NCBI RefSeq assembly: GCF_024124545.1
Contig: NZ_JAMXSF010000001.1
Location: 248,001-312,000 of the forward strand
Length of the DNA: 64,000 nt
Reading direction: 5' to 3'
Source of the DNA: Pseudoalteromonas sp. XMcav2-N
GTDB taxonomy: Bacteria; Pseudomonadota; Gammaproteobacteria; Enterobacterales; Alteromonadaceae
The notes below the pieces were generated by a model. The model was not told where the DNA came from. It saw only the letters and a list, made by a program, of their open reading frames with translations, and ran no database searches. Every line of letters begins with the position of its first letter. Within the stretch, counting starts at the first letter, position 1. A program made the translations under genes and the position numbers. Of the stretch, positions 43,537 to 52,677 are shown piece after piece.

Positions 43537-46110
43537 ATGCGAATAGATAGGTTTACCAGTAAATTTCAAGCTGCGCTGTCCGATGCGCAGTCACTCGCAT
43601 TAGGGCGGGATCATCAGTTTATTGAACCTGTACATTTAATGTACTCTTTGTTGCAGCAAAGCGGCTCCAGCGTCCGTGCTTTGTTCGCTCAGGCCGGGGT
43701 CAGTGCCGATGAGCTGAACACGAAACTCTCTCAGGCCATAGAAAAGCTGTTCAAGGTTGAGGGGGTCGGCGGTGATGTACAACTGTCAAATAACCTCATT
43801 TCACTAATCAATTTATGTGACAAGTATGCTCAGAAACGCAAAGACAAATACATCTCCAGTGAGCTGTTTGTGTTTGCGGCATGCGAAGATAAAGGCCCGC
43901 TGGGCGATATCTTCCGCTCGTTGAATATCACTCAGGACAAAATTGAAAAAGCCATTAAAGCCATTCGCGGTGGCCAAAAGGTGGATGACCCGAATGCTGA
44001 AGATACCCGTCAGGCACTGGAGAAATACACGATAGATCTGACTGAGCGTGCCGAGCAGGGCAAGCTGGATCCGGTGATTGGTCGTGACGATGAAATTCGC
44101 CGAACCGTGCAGGTTTTGCAGCGTCGAACCAAGAATAACCCTGTGTTGATCGGTGAGCCCGGCGTTGGTAAAACAGCCATTGTAGAGGGCCTGGCACAGC
44201 GTATCATCAATGGTGAAGTACCTGAGGGTCTTAAAGACAAGCGTGTACTATCGCTTGATCTTGGGGCACTGGTAGCTGGTGCAAAATACCGCGGAGAATT
44301 TGAGGAACGCCTCAAGTCTGTACTGAATGAATTGGCCAAAGAAGAAGGCCGGGTGATCCTCTTTATTGATGAGATCCATACTATGGTGGGCGCTGGCAAG
44401 ACAGATGGCGCCATGGATGCGGGCAATATGCTCAAGCCAGCGCTGGCACGCGGCGAGTTGCATTGTGTGGGGGCAACAACCCTGGATGAGTATCGCCAGT
44501 ACATTGAAAAAGACGCTGCGCTGGAGCGACGTTTCCAGAAAGTCTTTGTGGCAGAGCCAAGTGTCGAAGACACCATTGCGATTTTGCGAGGGCTAAAAGA
44601 GCGCTATGAATTGCATCACTCTGTTGATATTACCGATCCGGCCATTGTCGCTGCGGCACACTTGTCACATCGTTATATCAGCGACAGGCAGTTGCCGGAT
44701 AAGGCCATTGATCTTATCGATGAGGCCGGCTCTTCCATTCGTTTGCAAATAGACTCTAAGCCGGAACAGCTGGACAAGCTGGAGCGTCGCATTATTCAGC
44801 TAAAACTGGAAGACAATGCACTGGCCAAGGAAAAAGATGAAGCCAGCCAGAAGCGCCGCACTGAAATGCAGACTCTGATCCAGCAGTTGGAATCTGAGTA
44901 TCGTGAACTCGATGAAGTATGGAATGCAGAGAAGGCCTCATTGCAGGGTACGCAGGTCATCAAGGCGGAGCTGGAACAGGCCCGTCTGGATCTGGATGTG
45001 GCACGCCGGGCAAGCGACTTGCAGCGTATGTCAGAGCTGCAATATGGTCGAATTCCGGAGTTGGAGCGCAAACTGGATTTAGCTTCTCAGGCTGAGATGC
45101 AGGAAATGAGTCTGCTGAAAAACCAGGTTGGTGAAGATGAAATCGCGGAAATTTTGTCGCGCTGGACAGGGATCCCGGTGGCAAAAATGCTTCAGGGCGA
45201 GCGAGACAAACTGCTGCAGATGGAAGATGAGTTACACAGAAAGGTCATTGGTCAGGATGAGGCCGTCAGTGCGGTGGCCAATGCCATCCGCCGCTCGCGC
45301 GCGGGCCTGGCCGATCCTAACCGGCCGATTGGCTCGTTTTTGTTCTTAGGTCCAACTGGGGTAGGTAAAACTGAGCTGACCAAAGCGTTAGCAGGCTTTA
45401 TGTTTGACACGGAAGATGCCATGGTGCGCATTGATATGTCTGAGTTTATGGAAAAACACTCGGTAGCACGTCTGGTGGGGGCACCCCCAGGGTATGTGGG
45501 GTATGAAGAGGGGGGTTATCTGACCGAAGCGGTCCGCCGTCGCCCTTACTCCGTGATTTTGCTCGATGAAGTGGAAAAAGCGCACCCTGACGTGTTTAAT
45601 ATTTTACTTCAGGTACTCGACGACGGGCGTCTGACGGATGGCCAGGGTCGCACTGTTGATTTTAAAAACGCGGTGATCATTATGACCTCGAATCTGGGCT
45701 CAGATGTTATTCAGGAGCAAGCAGGCAGCAATGATTATGCTGTCCTGAAGCAACGTGTCATGGATGTATTGGTGACGCAATTCAGACCTGAATTTATCAA
45801 CCGTATCGACGAAACGGTCGTCTTCCATCCGCTGATCAATGAGCACATTAAGCAAATTGCGGACATTCAGCTGTCAAAGCTGCGCCAGCGTTTGCATGAC
45901 AAAGGGTTTGGCTTTGAGCTCACTGAGGCTGCGCTGGATAAGATTGCGGCCAGTGGTTTCGATCCTGTCTACGGTGCGCGACCACTCAAACGTGCGGTCC
46001 AGCATCATATTGAAAATCCGCTGGCACAGCAGCTACTGCAGGGGGATTTTGACGTTGGTGACGTGATTAAGGTGGATGTTGTTGAAGGCGACATCGTTTT
46101 CACGCGTTAA
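43537..46110 (+). CDS. clpB: ClpB disaggregase
   Basis: An 857-residue Hsp100 protein, the same length as E. coli ClpB. The N domain is at 1-150, NBD1 Walker A is GEPGVGKT (206-213), then comes the middle coiled coil (about 400-530) and NBD2 Walker A GPTGVGKT (605-612). [13 protein letters not shown] and the sensor-2 GARPLKRA follow. It extracts proteins from aggregates with DnaK. A sigma-32-like promoter precedes it. The order bamD-rluD-pgeF-clpB is conserved with E. coli. Confidence 0.98.
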   Translation: MRIDRFTSKFQAALSDAQSLALGRDHQFIEPVHLMYSLLQQSGSSVRALFAQAGVSADELNTKLSQAIEKLFKVEGVGGDVQLSNNLISLINLCDKYAQKRKDKYISSELFVFAACEDKGPLGDIFRSLNITQDKIEKAIKAIRGGQKVDDPNAEDTRQALEKYTIDLTERAEQGKLDPVIGRDDEIRRTVQVLQRRTKNNPVLIGEPGVGKTAIVEGLAQRIINGEVPEGLKDKRVLSLDLGALVAGAKYRGEFEERLKSVLNELAKEEGRVILFIDEIHTMVGAGKTDGAMDAGNMLKPALARGELHCVGATTLDEYRQYIEKDAALERRFQKVFVAEPSVEDTIAILRGLKERYELHHSVDITDPAIVAAAHLSHRYISDRQLPDKAIDLIDEAGSSIRLQIDSKPEQLDKLERRIIQLKLEDNALAKEKDEASQKRRTEMQTLIQQLESEYRELDEVWNAEKASLQGTQVIKAELEQARLDLDVARRASDLQRMSELQYGRIPELERKLDLASQAEMQEMSLLKNQVGEDEIAEILSRWTGIPVAKMLQGERDKLLQMEDELHRKVIGQDEAVSAVANAIRRSRAGLADPNRPIGSFLFLGPTGVGKTELTKALAGFMFDTEDAMVRIDMSEFMEKHSVARLVGAPPGYVGYEEGGYLTEAVRRRPYSVILLDEVEKAHPDVFNILLQVLDDGRLTDGQGRTVDFKNAVIIMTSNLGSDVIQEQAGSNDYAVLKQRVMDVLVTQFRPEFINRIDETVVFHPLINEHIKQIADIQLSKLRQRLHDKGFGFELTEAALDKIAASGFDPVYGARPLKRAVQHHIENPLAQQLLQGDFDVGDVIKVDVVEGDIVFTR

Positions 46111-46226
46111 CTCCTTCATCGGGCGGCAATATGCTGTCCGTATCTGTTTAAATTCAGCGTGCTGAGGTTGGGGGTTTTGTTGTGATATGTTAGAGTTCAT
46201 TATCGCCACATAAACACGCATCTTCC

Positions 46227-47162
46227 ATGGAAAAGCTCTTTCGCCAGTATGGCATTTTTCAATTTGGTGGCAGCACTGAACTGTGTGCTCAGGACTTGCC
46301 ACTGACATCACCTAGCGATCAGCAGGTGCTGATCAAAGTTATTTCAACGTCAGTCAATCCCATCGATATTAAAACACGCAACGGCCTTGGTTATGTTGCA
46401 CAAGGTAAAGCGCCCAATGCGTTTTTGCCTCTGGGCTATGACGTATTGGGCGAAGTCGTACAAACCGGTAACCATGTAAGCGGGCTTGAGCCGGGAGATA
46501 AGGTGATTGGCATGGCTGGCTTTGCCAGTCATCCCGGGAGTTATGCCAGCCATGTTTATTGCAACGCTGATGAATTAATTAAAGTCGAACAGAATGTGAA
46601 AACCAGTTTGGCCGGTCTGTGTCTGGCAGGGTTGACTGCATGGCAGGCGCTGGCCGATTTTAATCCTGAGCACGCGCCTGTGTATGTCAATGCAGCAACC
46701 GGAGGGGTTGGTCACCTGTTACTGCAAATCGCCAGATTACGCGGATTTGATGTGGTCCCTGTCAGTCGGCGCACTGAGCATCAGGTATTCAGCACATTGG
46801 ACTTTGAGGCCATCACGTTGGACGCGTATTTGTCACAGCCTCGTAAGGGCCTCTTGATTGATTTAGTCGGAGGAAAGCTTGGGCAAAGTATGACGCAAAA
46901 CCTGCTTGCTGGCTCTGAACTCGTCACTGTTCCCACGGTAACAAAAGATCAGGTGTTAGCAGTTGCTCACCAACAGGGTGTGACGGGACGTGGACTATTG
47001 GTTGAAGCAAACCAGGCACATTTGGCATGTTTGTATGAAGCCGTATGTACAGAGCAGTTGCAGGTATTGGTTGATCAGCAATTTAAATTAAGCGACATTC
47101 AGCGGGCGCATGAGTATGTTGAACAAGGTGCGCATTTTGGCAAAGTGATCATTACCGCTTGA
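46227..47162 (+). CDS. Zinc-free MDR oxidoreductase (quinone-oxidoreductase-like)
   Basis: A 311-residue medium-chain dehydrogenase/reductase. The GroES-like N-terminal part (SVNPIDIKTRNG, LGYDVLGEVVQTG, GDKVIG) lacks the catalytic zinc Cys and His. A Rossmann motif TGGVGH follows (158-163). This is the pattern of NADPH:quinone or zeta-crystallin-like reductases. It probably reduces quinones or enones. It is not in an obvious operon: 116 bases follow clpB and 71 bases precede gshA. Confidence 0.8.
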   Translation: MEKLFRQYGIFQFGGSTELCAQDLPLTSPSDQQVLIKVISTSVNPIDIKTRNGLGYVAQGKAPNAFLPLGYDVLGEVVQTGNHVSGLEPGDKVIGMAGFASHPGSYASHVYCNADELIKVEQNVKTSLAGLCLAGLTAWQALADFNPEHAPVYVNAATGGVGHLLLQIARLRGFDVVPVSRRTEHQVFSTLDFEAITLDAYLSQPRKGLLIDLVGGKLGQSMTQNLLAGSELVTVPTVTKDQVLAVAHQQGVTGRGLLVEANQAHLACLYEAVCTEQLQVLVDQQFKLSDIQRAHEYVEQGAHFGKVIITA

Positions 47163-47233
47163 GTATTCGTAATTTGCCCCAATTGACAGTAGCATTGTGT
47201 ATTACTGAGCACCGGGCCTCGAGGTATTAGTTT

Positions 47234-48811
47234 TTGAAACAGTTAAATTTACAAGGCAAGTTAGAAGCGCTTGCGACATCGGCACATCGTAGCGCCTTGC
47301 GTGGCATTAAACGTGGGATTGAACGAGAAGCGCTGAGAATTAAGTCATCCGGAGAGATAGCAAAAACCCCTCACCCTCAAGGGGCTGGTCATGCGTTGAC
47401 ACATGGTGCGATCACAACTGATTTCTCCGAGTCTCTCCTGGAGTTTATTACCCCGGTCAGCGAATCACCAGAGGAAACGCTATCTCAGCTGAGGGACTTG
47501 CAAAAATATACCCTGAGTCATATGGGTGATGAACTCTTGTGGCCAATGAGTATGCCGTGTTTTATCCAGCATGAAGACGACATTACGCTGGCACAGTTTG
47601 GTCAGTCAAATATTGGTCAAATGAAAACCTTATATCGGGAAGGCTTAAAAAACCGCTATGGCAGTATGATGCAGGCTATTGCGGGAGTACACTTTAACAT
47701 ATCGTTCCCTGATTCTTTGTGGCAGAGCCTGCAGACACTGGCAGAGGATACGCAACCTTCACAAGACTTTATTTCTGACCAGTATTTGGGCCTCATCAGA
47801 AATTTTAAACGTGAATTGTGGCTGATCAGTTACTTGTTTGGCGCTTCTCCTGCTCTGTGTCATTCTTTTTTGCAAGGCAAGAGCAGTGAATTACCGTTTA
47901 AACAGCTGGGACAGGGGACACTCTACCTGGAGTATGGCACGGCATTACGTTTGGGAGATCTGGGTTACACCAACAGTGCTCAGTCATCACTGCGTGTTAC
48001 CTACAACAGCCTGGATGAGTATGTCGCGGGGCTGCAAAAGGCCATTCGTAGTCAATCTGATCTGTATCAACATATTCCGGACTATCAACACGATGCGCCG
48101 AAACAGCTCAATAAGAACATTCTCCAGATAGAAAACGAATTCTATTCGCCTATCCGGCCTAAGCGCAATGGTCGTGCAGGAGAAACCCCAACTCAGGCGC
48201 TTAGCCGAGGTGGTATTGAGTATGTTGAGATTCGGGCTCTGGATGTTAATCCATTCAGTGAGACAGGGATTGATCTTGAACAAATCCTGTTTTTGGATGT
48301 ATTCCTTACTTATTGCCTGTTGAAAGAGTCGCCTGCACTAAGCTGGGAAGAGCAAAAAGTCTGTGATCTAAATTTACAACAGGTCATCAATGAAGGACGT
48401 AATCCTGATGTGACTCTCAAGCGGGAAACAGAAGCTTGTTCTTTACAGCAATGGGGCCAGGACATTTTTGAGCAATTGCATCGGGTTGCAGCTTTGCTGG
48501 ATGAAGCGCATGGTGCTGAGCGCTACATGCCTGTGATAACTAAGCTCAGTGAGTGGGTAAGTCAGCCTGAGTTAACTATATCCGGACGTATTGTTGAACA
48601 ACTAACCCGCCAGGCTCAGGATAGCGGAAAACTGGCTTTGTCACTGGCACAGCAGTACAAACACTATCACGTGTCAGACGACTATCATGTATTTCAGCAA
48701 GCCGATCTGGATACAATGAGTGCGCAATCATTTGCGGATGAACGAGACGTTGTTGCAAAAGACAGTGCCACGTTTAACGAATTTTTGCGTGACTACTTTT
48801 CCAGAGCATAA
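47234..48811 (+). CDS. gshA: Glutamate-cysteine ligase
   Basis: A 525-residue enzyme matching E. coli GshA (518) in GIKRGIEREALRI, ITTDFSESLLEFITPV, MGDELLWPMSMPC, LYREGLKNRYGSMMQAIAGVHFN and YVEIRALDVNPF. It joins Glu and Cys, the first step to glutathione, in the cytoplasm. It starts with TTG, with GAGG 9 nt upstream; E. coli gshA is also known to start with UUG. A hairpin with no T-run follows. Confidence 0.97.
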   Translation: MKQLNLQGKLEALATSAHRSALRGIKRGIEREALRIKSSGEIAKTPHPQGAGHALTHGAITTDFSESLLEFITPVSESPEETLSQLRDLQKYTLSHMGDELLWPMSMPCFIQHEDDITLAQFGQSNIGQMKTLYREGLKNRYGSMMQAIAGVHFNISFPDSLWQSLQTLAEDTQPSQDFISDQYLGLIRNFKRELWLISYLFGASPALCHSFLQGKSSELPFKQLGQGTLYLEYGTALRLGDLGYTNSAQSSLRVTYNSLDEYVAGLQKAIRSQSDLYQHIPDYQHDAPKQLNKNILQIENEFYSPIRPKRNGRAGETPTQALSRGGIEYVEIRALDVNPFSETGIDLEQILFLDVFLTYCLLKESPALSWEEQKVCDLNLQQVINEGRNPDVTLKRETEACSLQQWGQDIFEQLHRVAALLDEAHGAERYMPVITKLSEWVSQPELTISGRIVEQLTRQAQDSGKLALSLAQQYKHYHVSDDYHVFQQADLDTMSAQSFADERDVVAKDSATFNEFLRDYFSRA

Positions 48812-48816
48812 AAAAA

Positions 48817-48836
48817 GCGCAGCCAGTAGGCTGCGC
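48817..48836 (+). terminator. Hairpin after gshA
   Basis: The perfect 8-bp stem GCGCAGCC / GGCTGCGC with a four-base loop begins 5 bases after the stop. It is followed by AAATAAAT rather than T residues, so it may be a processing or stabilising structure rather than a Rho-independent terminator. Confidence 0.45.
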
Positions 48837-48928
48837 AAATAAATATCAGGGATGAAACAATGCTAAACTGCTGCATTCAGAGAGTAAGACCGGCACAATT
48901 TTGAAAAGTTCAACGAGTTCATAAAAAA

Positions 48929-49537
48929 ATGAGAAAAAAAATAATTTTATTACCTTTGTTGGCTGCATTAACTGGCTGCGCGACTGCACCTCCGAAGCAA
49001 CCGAATGATATTTGTAAAATTTTTCAAGAAAAGGAGGACTGGTACTTTGATGCAAAAGATGCCCAAGAAAAGTGGGGATCGCCAAAACACGTATTAATGA
49101 GCATGATGTACCAGGAAAGTTCGTTCAGACATGACGCCGCGCCTCCAATGGAGTACTTTTTATGGGTTATCCCCATTGGTCGTGCCAGTAGTGCCTATGG
49201 CTACTCACAGGCAAAAACACCAACATGGAGTGATTACATTCGCGAAACGGGTAACTCAGGTGCAGACAGAGATGATTTCGAAGATGCCATAGATTTCATG
49301 GGGTGGTTTGTCTACAAGACCCATAAAATCAACGGTGTGTCCAAATGGGATGCCTATGCACAATACCTCAACTATCACGAAGGTTGGGGCGGCTACCGAC
49401 GGGGTACCTATAAGAAGAAGCAGTGGCTGATGAAAGTAGCCAATAAAGTGAAGCATCGTGCCTCGCGTTATGGTGCTCAGCTTAAGCGATGTGAGGCCGA
49501 CCTGGATAAGAACTGGTTTGAGCGATTATTCTCCTAA
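48929..49537 (+). CDS. Lytic-transglycosylase-like lipoprotein
   Basis: A 202-residue lipoprotein with lipobox LTGC (Cys 17). The catalytic-type Glu 63 lies in MMYQESSFRHDA, followed by SAYGYSQAKTPTW, the SLT-domain pattern (ES...GLMQ-like). It lacks the usual extra domains of MltC/MltE, so it is a minimal lysozyme-fold protein. Ala at +2 predicts the outer membrane. It could cleave peptidoglycan strands, as judged from motif only. It converges with the Cys-rich peptide genes, 121 bases away. Confidence 0.78.
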   Translation: MRKKIILLPLLAALTGCATAPPKQPNDICKIFQEKEDWYFDAKDAQEKWGSPKHVLMSMMYQESSFRHDAAPPMEYFLWVIPIGRASSAYGYSQAKTPTWSDYIRETGNSGADRDDFEDAIDFMGWFVYKTHKINGVSKWDAYAQYLNYHEGWGGYRRGTYKKKQWLMKVANKVKHRASRYGAQLKRCEADLDKNWFERLFS

Positions 49538-49562
49538 CGTTACGCTATTTAAGCTCCTTCCT

Positions 49563-49596
49563 TAAAAATGTGCAGCAGATAACTCACCTGCTGCAC
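49563..49596 (-). terminator. Terminator of the Cys-rich peptide pair
   Basis: On the minus strand GTGCAGCAG pairs with CTGCTGCAC around a 9-nt loop and is followed by ATTTTTAAG. It lies 63 bases after the last peptide stop. Confidence 0.7.
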
Positions 49597-49658
49597 CGTG
49601 CTCAATGTTTAGCAATAGCATTGGGCAGAATTGCAATTCCTGTTATTTCCTTGTCGAA

Positions 49659-49907
49659 TTAGCAGGTAGTGTTGCGTGAAAATCGACAATCCCAGGTGTC
49701 ACACTCATTATGGATAGAGGGCAGGCAGTTGTAGGATTGGGCGCAGTTCAGTGTTGTACAGGTGTAGCTGGTGCGCGTATCCCAGTCACTTGGACAATTT
49801 GAAGTAGGTGGTACACCACCTGCGATTTTACCAGTCATTTTGACTGGTAACACTGAGTTGTCGGCTGAGAGTGTTTTTACTTTTTTCTTATTTAGCTTAA
49901 GTTTCAT
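49659..49907 (-). CDS. Cys-rich peptide with double-glycine leader, copy A
   Basis: An 82-residue peptide. A 31-residue leader (MKLKLNKKKVKTLSADNSVL, ending KIAGG) matches the double-Gly leaders of ribosomal natural-product precursors (natural-product precursor/class I lanthipeptide type). The 51-residue core carries seven Cys (core positions 7, 19, 24, 30, 38, 43, 51) with many Ser and Thr, and is anchored by CPSDWD near the start and DCRFSRN near the end. The start follows AAAGGA with 8-nt spacing. A longer in-frame opening to 50060 has no site. The pair with copy B and the shared leader suggest a processed, secreted product. No LanB/C, protease-exporter or immunity gene is visible nearby. 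Confidence 0.72.
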   Translation of the reverse strand: MKLKLNKKKVKTLSADNSVLPVKMTGKIAGGVPPTSNCPSDWDTRTSYTCTTLNCAQSYNCLPSIHNECDTWDCRFSRNTTC

Positions 49908-49926
49908 ATTAATTCCTTTATTGATA

Positions 49927-50175
49927 TTAGCATCCGTTTCTGGAGAAACGGCAATCCCAAGACAAAGGGCAATCACCGACAATAGTGTGCGGTAGCGGGC
50001 AAGTGTAGGTTTCGCATTGAGTTGATACACAACCGCCGCTGGTCCAGCGATCCCAGTCACTTGGACATTCTAGTGTCACTAAACCACCGGCAACCTGACG
50101 TGTCATTTTCCCGGGTAGCACTGCGCTGTCAGAAGACAAGGCTTTCACGCTTTTTTTGTTCAATTTTAACTTCAT
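49927..50175 (-). CDS. Cys-rich peptide with double-glycine leader, copy B
   Basis: An 82-residue paralogue of copy A, 19 bases upstream of it on the same strand. The leader (MKLKLNKKSVKALSSDSAVL, ending QVAGG) is also 31 residues. The 51-residue core has seven Cys at core positions 6, 18, 23, 28, 38, 44, 51, with the same CPSDWD and DCRFSRN blocks and a Cys as last residue. AAGGAAA precedes the start. It is the first gene of the pair; an AT-rich promoter region of about 155 bases lies upstream, after the yfjD terminator. It could be a bacteriocin-like or lanthipeptide-like product or a disulfide-linked secreted peptide. Confidence 0.72.
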   Translation of the reverse strand: MKLKLNKKSVKALSSDSAVLPGKMTRQVAGGLVTLECPSDWDRWTSGGCVSTQCETYTCPLPHTIVGDCPLSWDCRFSRNGC

Positions 50176-50305
50176 TTGTATTTCCTTGTTTATTTTGAAT
50201 ATGCCCATAGGTTGGGCTGACTTAGTTAACAATAATGAAATTAATTTGTACAGAATATGGGCAAAGTTTTAATGGGGAGTTGGTGAGTTTTTTGTAACTA
50301 AAAAT

Positions 50306-50330
50306 AAAAAGCCGCGTAACGCGGCTTTTT
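50306..50330 (-). terminator. Terminator of yfjD
   Basis: The stem AAAAAGCCGCG / CGCGGCTTTTT with a 3-nt loop lies 1 base after the yfjD stop; on the minus strand T5 follows the stem. Confidence 0.9.
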
Positions 50331-50331
50331 A

Positions 50332-51615
50332 TTAGTGTGATTTGGCAGGTTTTTTCTTTTTATTGGGGTAAACCTTGACCACTTTAATCATATTTTCCTT
50401 TATTTCGACCACTTCCATGGGGTAGCCCGCTATTTTCAGGCCCAACTGTGTCTGTGGAATATCCTCAAGATATTCAACAATCAGTCCGCTGAGGGTTTTT
50501 GGACCTTCCGTAGGCAGGTGCCAACGCATTTCTTTGTTCAGGTCACGTACGTTCGCGCCACCATCAACCATAACAGAGCCATCATTTTGAACGTCTACCT
50601 CGTCGCTCGGGGCTGGTGTTTTGGTTGTGGTAAAGTCGCCGACTACTTCTTCAAGGATGTCTTCCAGTGTCACCAGGCCCTGGATATCTCCATATTCGTC
50701 GACCACCAGACCGATACGCTCTTTGTTTTGCTGGAACTTTAAAAGTTGCGTGTTCAGTGAGGTGCTTTCCGGAATATAGTAAATTTCTCGCACCGCTCGC
50801 AGCAGAGAAGGCTTGTCAAACTGCTCTTTGGTCAGCAGACGCAAAGCATCGCGTGAATGGATAAAGCCCACGGCGTCATCTATCTGGTCGCGATATAGCA
50901 ACACTCGGGTATGCTGAGCGTTGGTGAGCTGTTTAGAGATCACTTTCCAGTCGTCGTTGATATCAATTGCATTGATCTCACTGCGTGGGATCATAATGTC
51001 TTCAACCGTCACATGATCTAAATCCAATATGGAGGTCATCATATCTTGGTGATTGGTTGGCAACATAGCGCCAGATTCATTGAGGACAGTTTTGAGCTCT
51101 TCTTTACTCAAGCTGTGTTCTTCTATCTGCTCCGGTGATACGCCAATCAGTTTCAACATGCCGTTGGTGATCCAGTTCACAGTCACAACCACAGGGAAGA
51201 GTATTTTTAACAGGAGTTTCAGAATCACAGAGCTGGGAAACGCGATTTTTTCTGGGTACAGTGCCGCCAATGTTTTCGGTGTGACTTCTGCAAAGATCAA
51301 GATGACCAAGGTCAGAGCAAAGGTAGCAACCACAATACCTGCATCACCCAGTAAGCGCATACCCAACACGGTAGCAACCGCTGAAGCGGCAATGTTAACC
51401 AGGTTATTTCCGATTAAGATCAGACCAATTAAACGGTCGGGGCGTTTTAAAAGTTCGTCTACGCGCTGTGCCGACTTGTGTTTTTCTTTTACCAAGTGAC
51501 GCAATCGGTAGCGATTGATAGACATGATCCCGGTTTCCGAACTGGAAAAGTAGCCCGAGAGCAGAACAAGCACGCCAAGAATAATAAACAAGGCGCTGGT
51601 TGATATGTCGTCCAA
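50332..51615 (-). CDS. yfjD: CNNM/CorC-family transport protein YfjD
   Basis: A 427-residue inner-membrane protein: DUF21 membrane domain (SSETGIMSINRYRLRHLVKE), a CBS-domain pair (DIMIPRSEINAIDIND, GLVVDEYGDIQGLVTLEDILEEVVGDFT) and a C-terminal CorC_HlyC domain. It matches E. coli YfjD over its length (428). CNNM/CorC proteins act in Mg2+ efflux or homeostasis. It begins with TTG (51615). It is followed on the same strand by a strong terminator, then the Cys-rich peptides, and preceded by ypjD, 93 bases away. Confidence 0.93.
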   Translation of the reverse strand: MDDISTSALFIILGVLVLLSGYFSSSETGIMSINRYRLRHLVKEKHKSAQRVDELLKRPDRLIGLILIGNNLVNIAASAVATVLGMRLLGDAGIVVATFALTLVILIFAEVTPKTLAALYPEKIAFPSSVILKLLLKILFPVVVTVNWITNGMLKLIGVSPEQIEEHSLSKEELKTVLNESGAMLPTNHQDMMTSILDLDHVTVEDIMIPRSEINAIDINDDWKVISKQLTNAQHTRVLLYRDQIDDAVGFIHSRDALRLLTKEQFDKPSLLRAVREIYYIPESTSLNTQLLKFQQNKERIGLVVDEYGDIQGLVTLEDILEEVVGDFTTTKTPAPSDEVDVQNDGSVMVDGGANVRDLNKEMRWHLPTEGPKTLSGLIVEYLEDIPQTQLGLKIAGYPMEVVEIKENMIKVVKVYPNKKKKPAKSH

Positions 51616-51708
51616 CAGAGGATCCCTTTTTTGCTTACGAAAGAGTATTAAGCGTTAGCCAGAATTCAGAGTCAAGTCAAAAAGCATGAACTTAAGTTAA
51701 AACTTAGA

Positions 51709-52515
51709 TTAAAACTTACCTAAGATCACTTCTTGAACAAATCGACTGCCGAAATAAGCTAATGTCACAATGCCTGATGCGCCTAATACAGCGAATACCA
51801 CAGACTTACCCCGCCAGCCAAACTGGTGGTGGCCAATGGTCACAGCAGTGAAAATACACCAGGCAATCAGCGACAGTACTGTCTTATGTAAAAACTCTTT
51901 GGCAAACATGCCTTCGAGGAACACAAAACCAGACAACAGCGCCAGAGTTAACAGGCCCGTACCTACAGTCAGTAGTTGGTAGAGCTGAGATTCAACCTGC
52001 ATCAATGGCGGAAGGTGACTGTGCATGATGGCCAAATCTTTTTCTTTTAATCTGCGATCAATAAAATAAAACTGTACCGCGTAAAGCGTGGCAATAATAA
52101 GTACGCAGTAAGCCAGTAAAGATAAGGAAATATGCACCACCAAGCCAATATCCACGTCCAGCGATTTCATCACAATATGATGCGGGACAAACAGGCTGGC
52201 GACCAGGAGAATCGAGGCGAAGCCGTAGACAACCGGCAATAACAAAGTGGCCGGAAACTTTAAAGAAACCGTAGTCACCGACACCACAATGACCCAGCAG
52301 GTGAGCAGCGCCACATTAATGGTGCTGAGGTCTTGGCCATCCTGCGTAAACACGGAGTTTACCAGTACCAGCATATGGCTAAGTATCGCCACGGTGCTGA
52401 AAATAATGGTCAGCTTTTGACTTGGGCCTTCCTTATGGAATAGGCGCGATAGTACATGCCCGGTGGCAAGTACATAAAACAGACTGGCAAACAAAGATAA
52501 ACTGATGATCAACAT
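51709..52515 (-). CDS. ypjD: CcsA-like membrane protein YpjD
   Basis: A 268-residue protein with eight or more membrane spans and the cytochrome-c-assembly family pattern: GLVVHISLSLLAYCVLIIA (His in a helix) and GHHQFGWRGK near the end. The gene lies divergent from ffh, as in E. coli (ypjD-ffh), where its role is unsettled. Confidence 0.9.
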   Translation of the reverse strand: MLIISLSLFASLFYVLATGHVLSRLFHKEGPSQKLTIIFSTVAILSHMLVLVNSVFTQDGQDLSTINVALLTCWVIVVSVTTVSLKFPATLLLPVVYGFASILLVASLFVPHHIVMKSLDVDIGLVVHISLSLLAYCVLIIATLYAVQFYFIDRRLKEKDLAIMHSHLPPLMQVESQLYQLLTVGTGLLTLALLSGFVFLEGMFAKEFLHKTVLSLIAWCIFTAVTIGHHQFGWRGKSVVFAVLGASGIVTLAYFGSRFVQEVILGKF

Positions 52516-52677
52516 GAATGGCTTTCTACTTACATGCTCCTTTTGTAGGCTATTGTATTTTAAGCTCGGGTTCTTGCATAGGGGCAGGGAAAAAGTTTCT
52601 TAACTGACTTGAATACTGTATTAGTGACGCGCATATCAGTATAATGCTGGGCAATTACGACATACTGGAAGCGATAA

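Noticed and set aside
49927..50060. N-terminal extension of Cys-rich peptide A in frame to 50060
   Set aside because: It would run through the coding region of copy B, has no ribosome-binding site, and the leader at 49907 is conserved in copy B.
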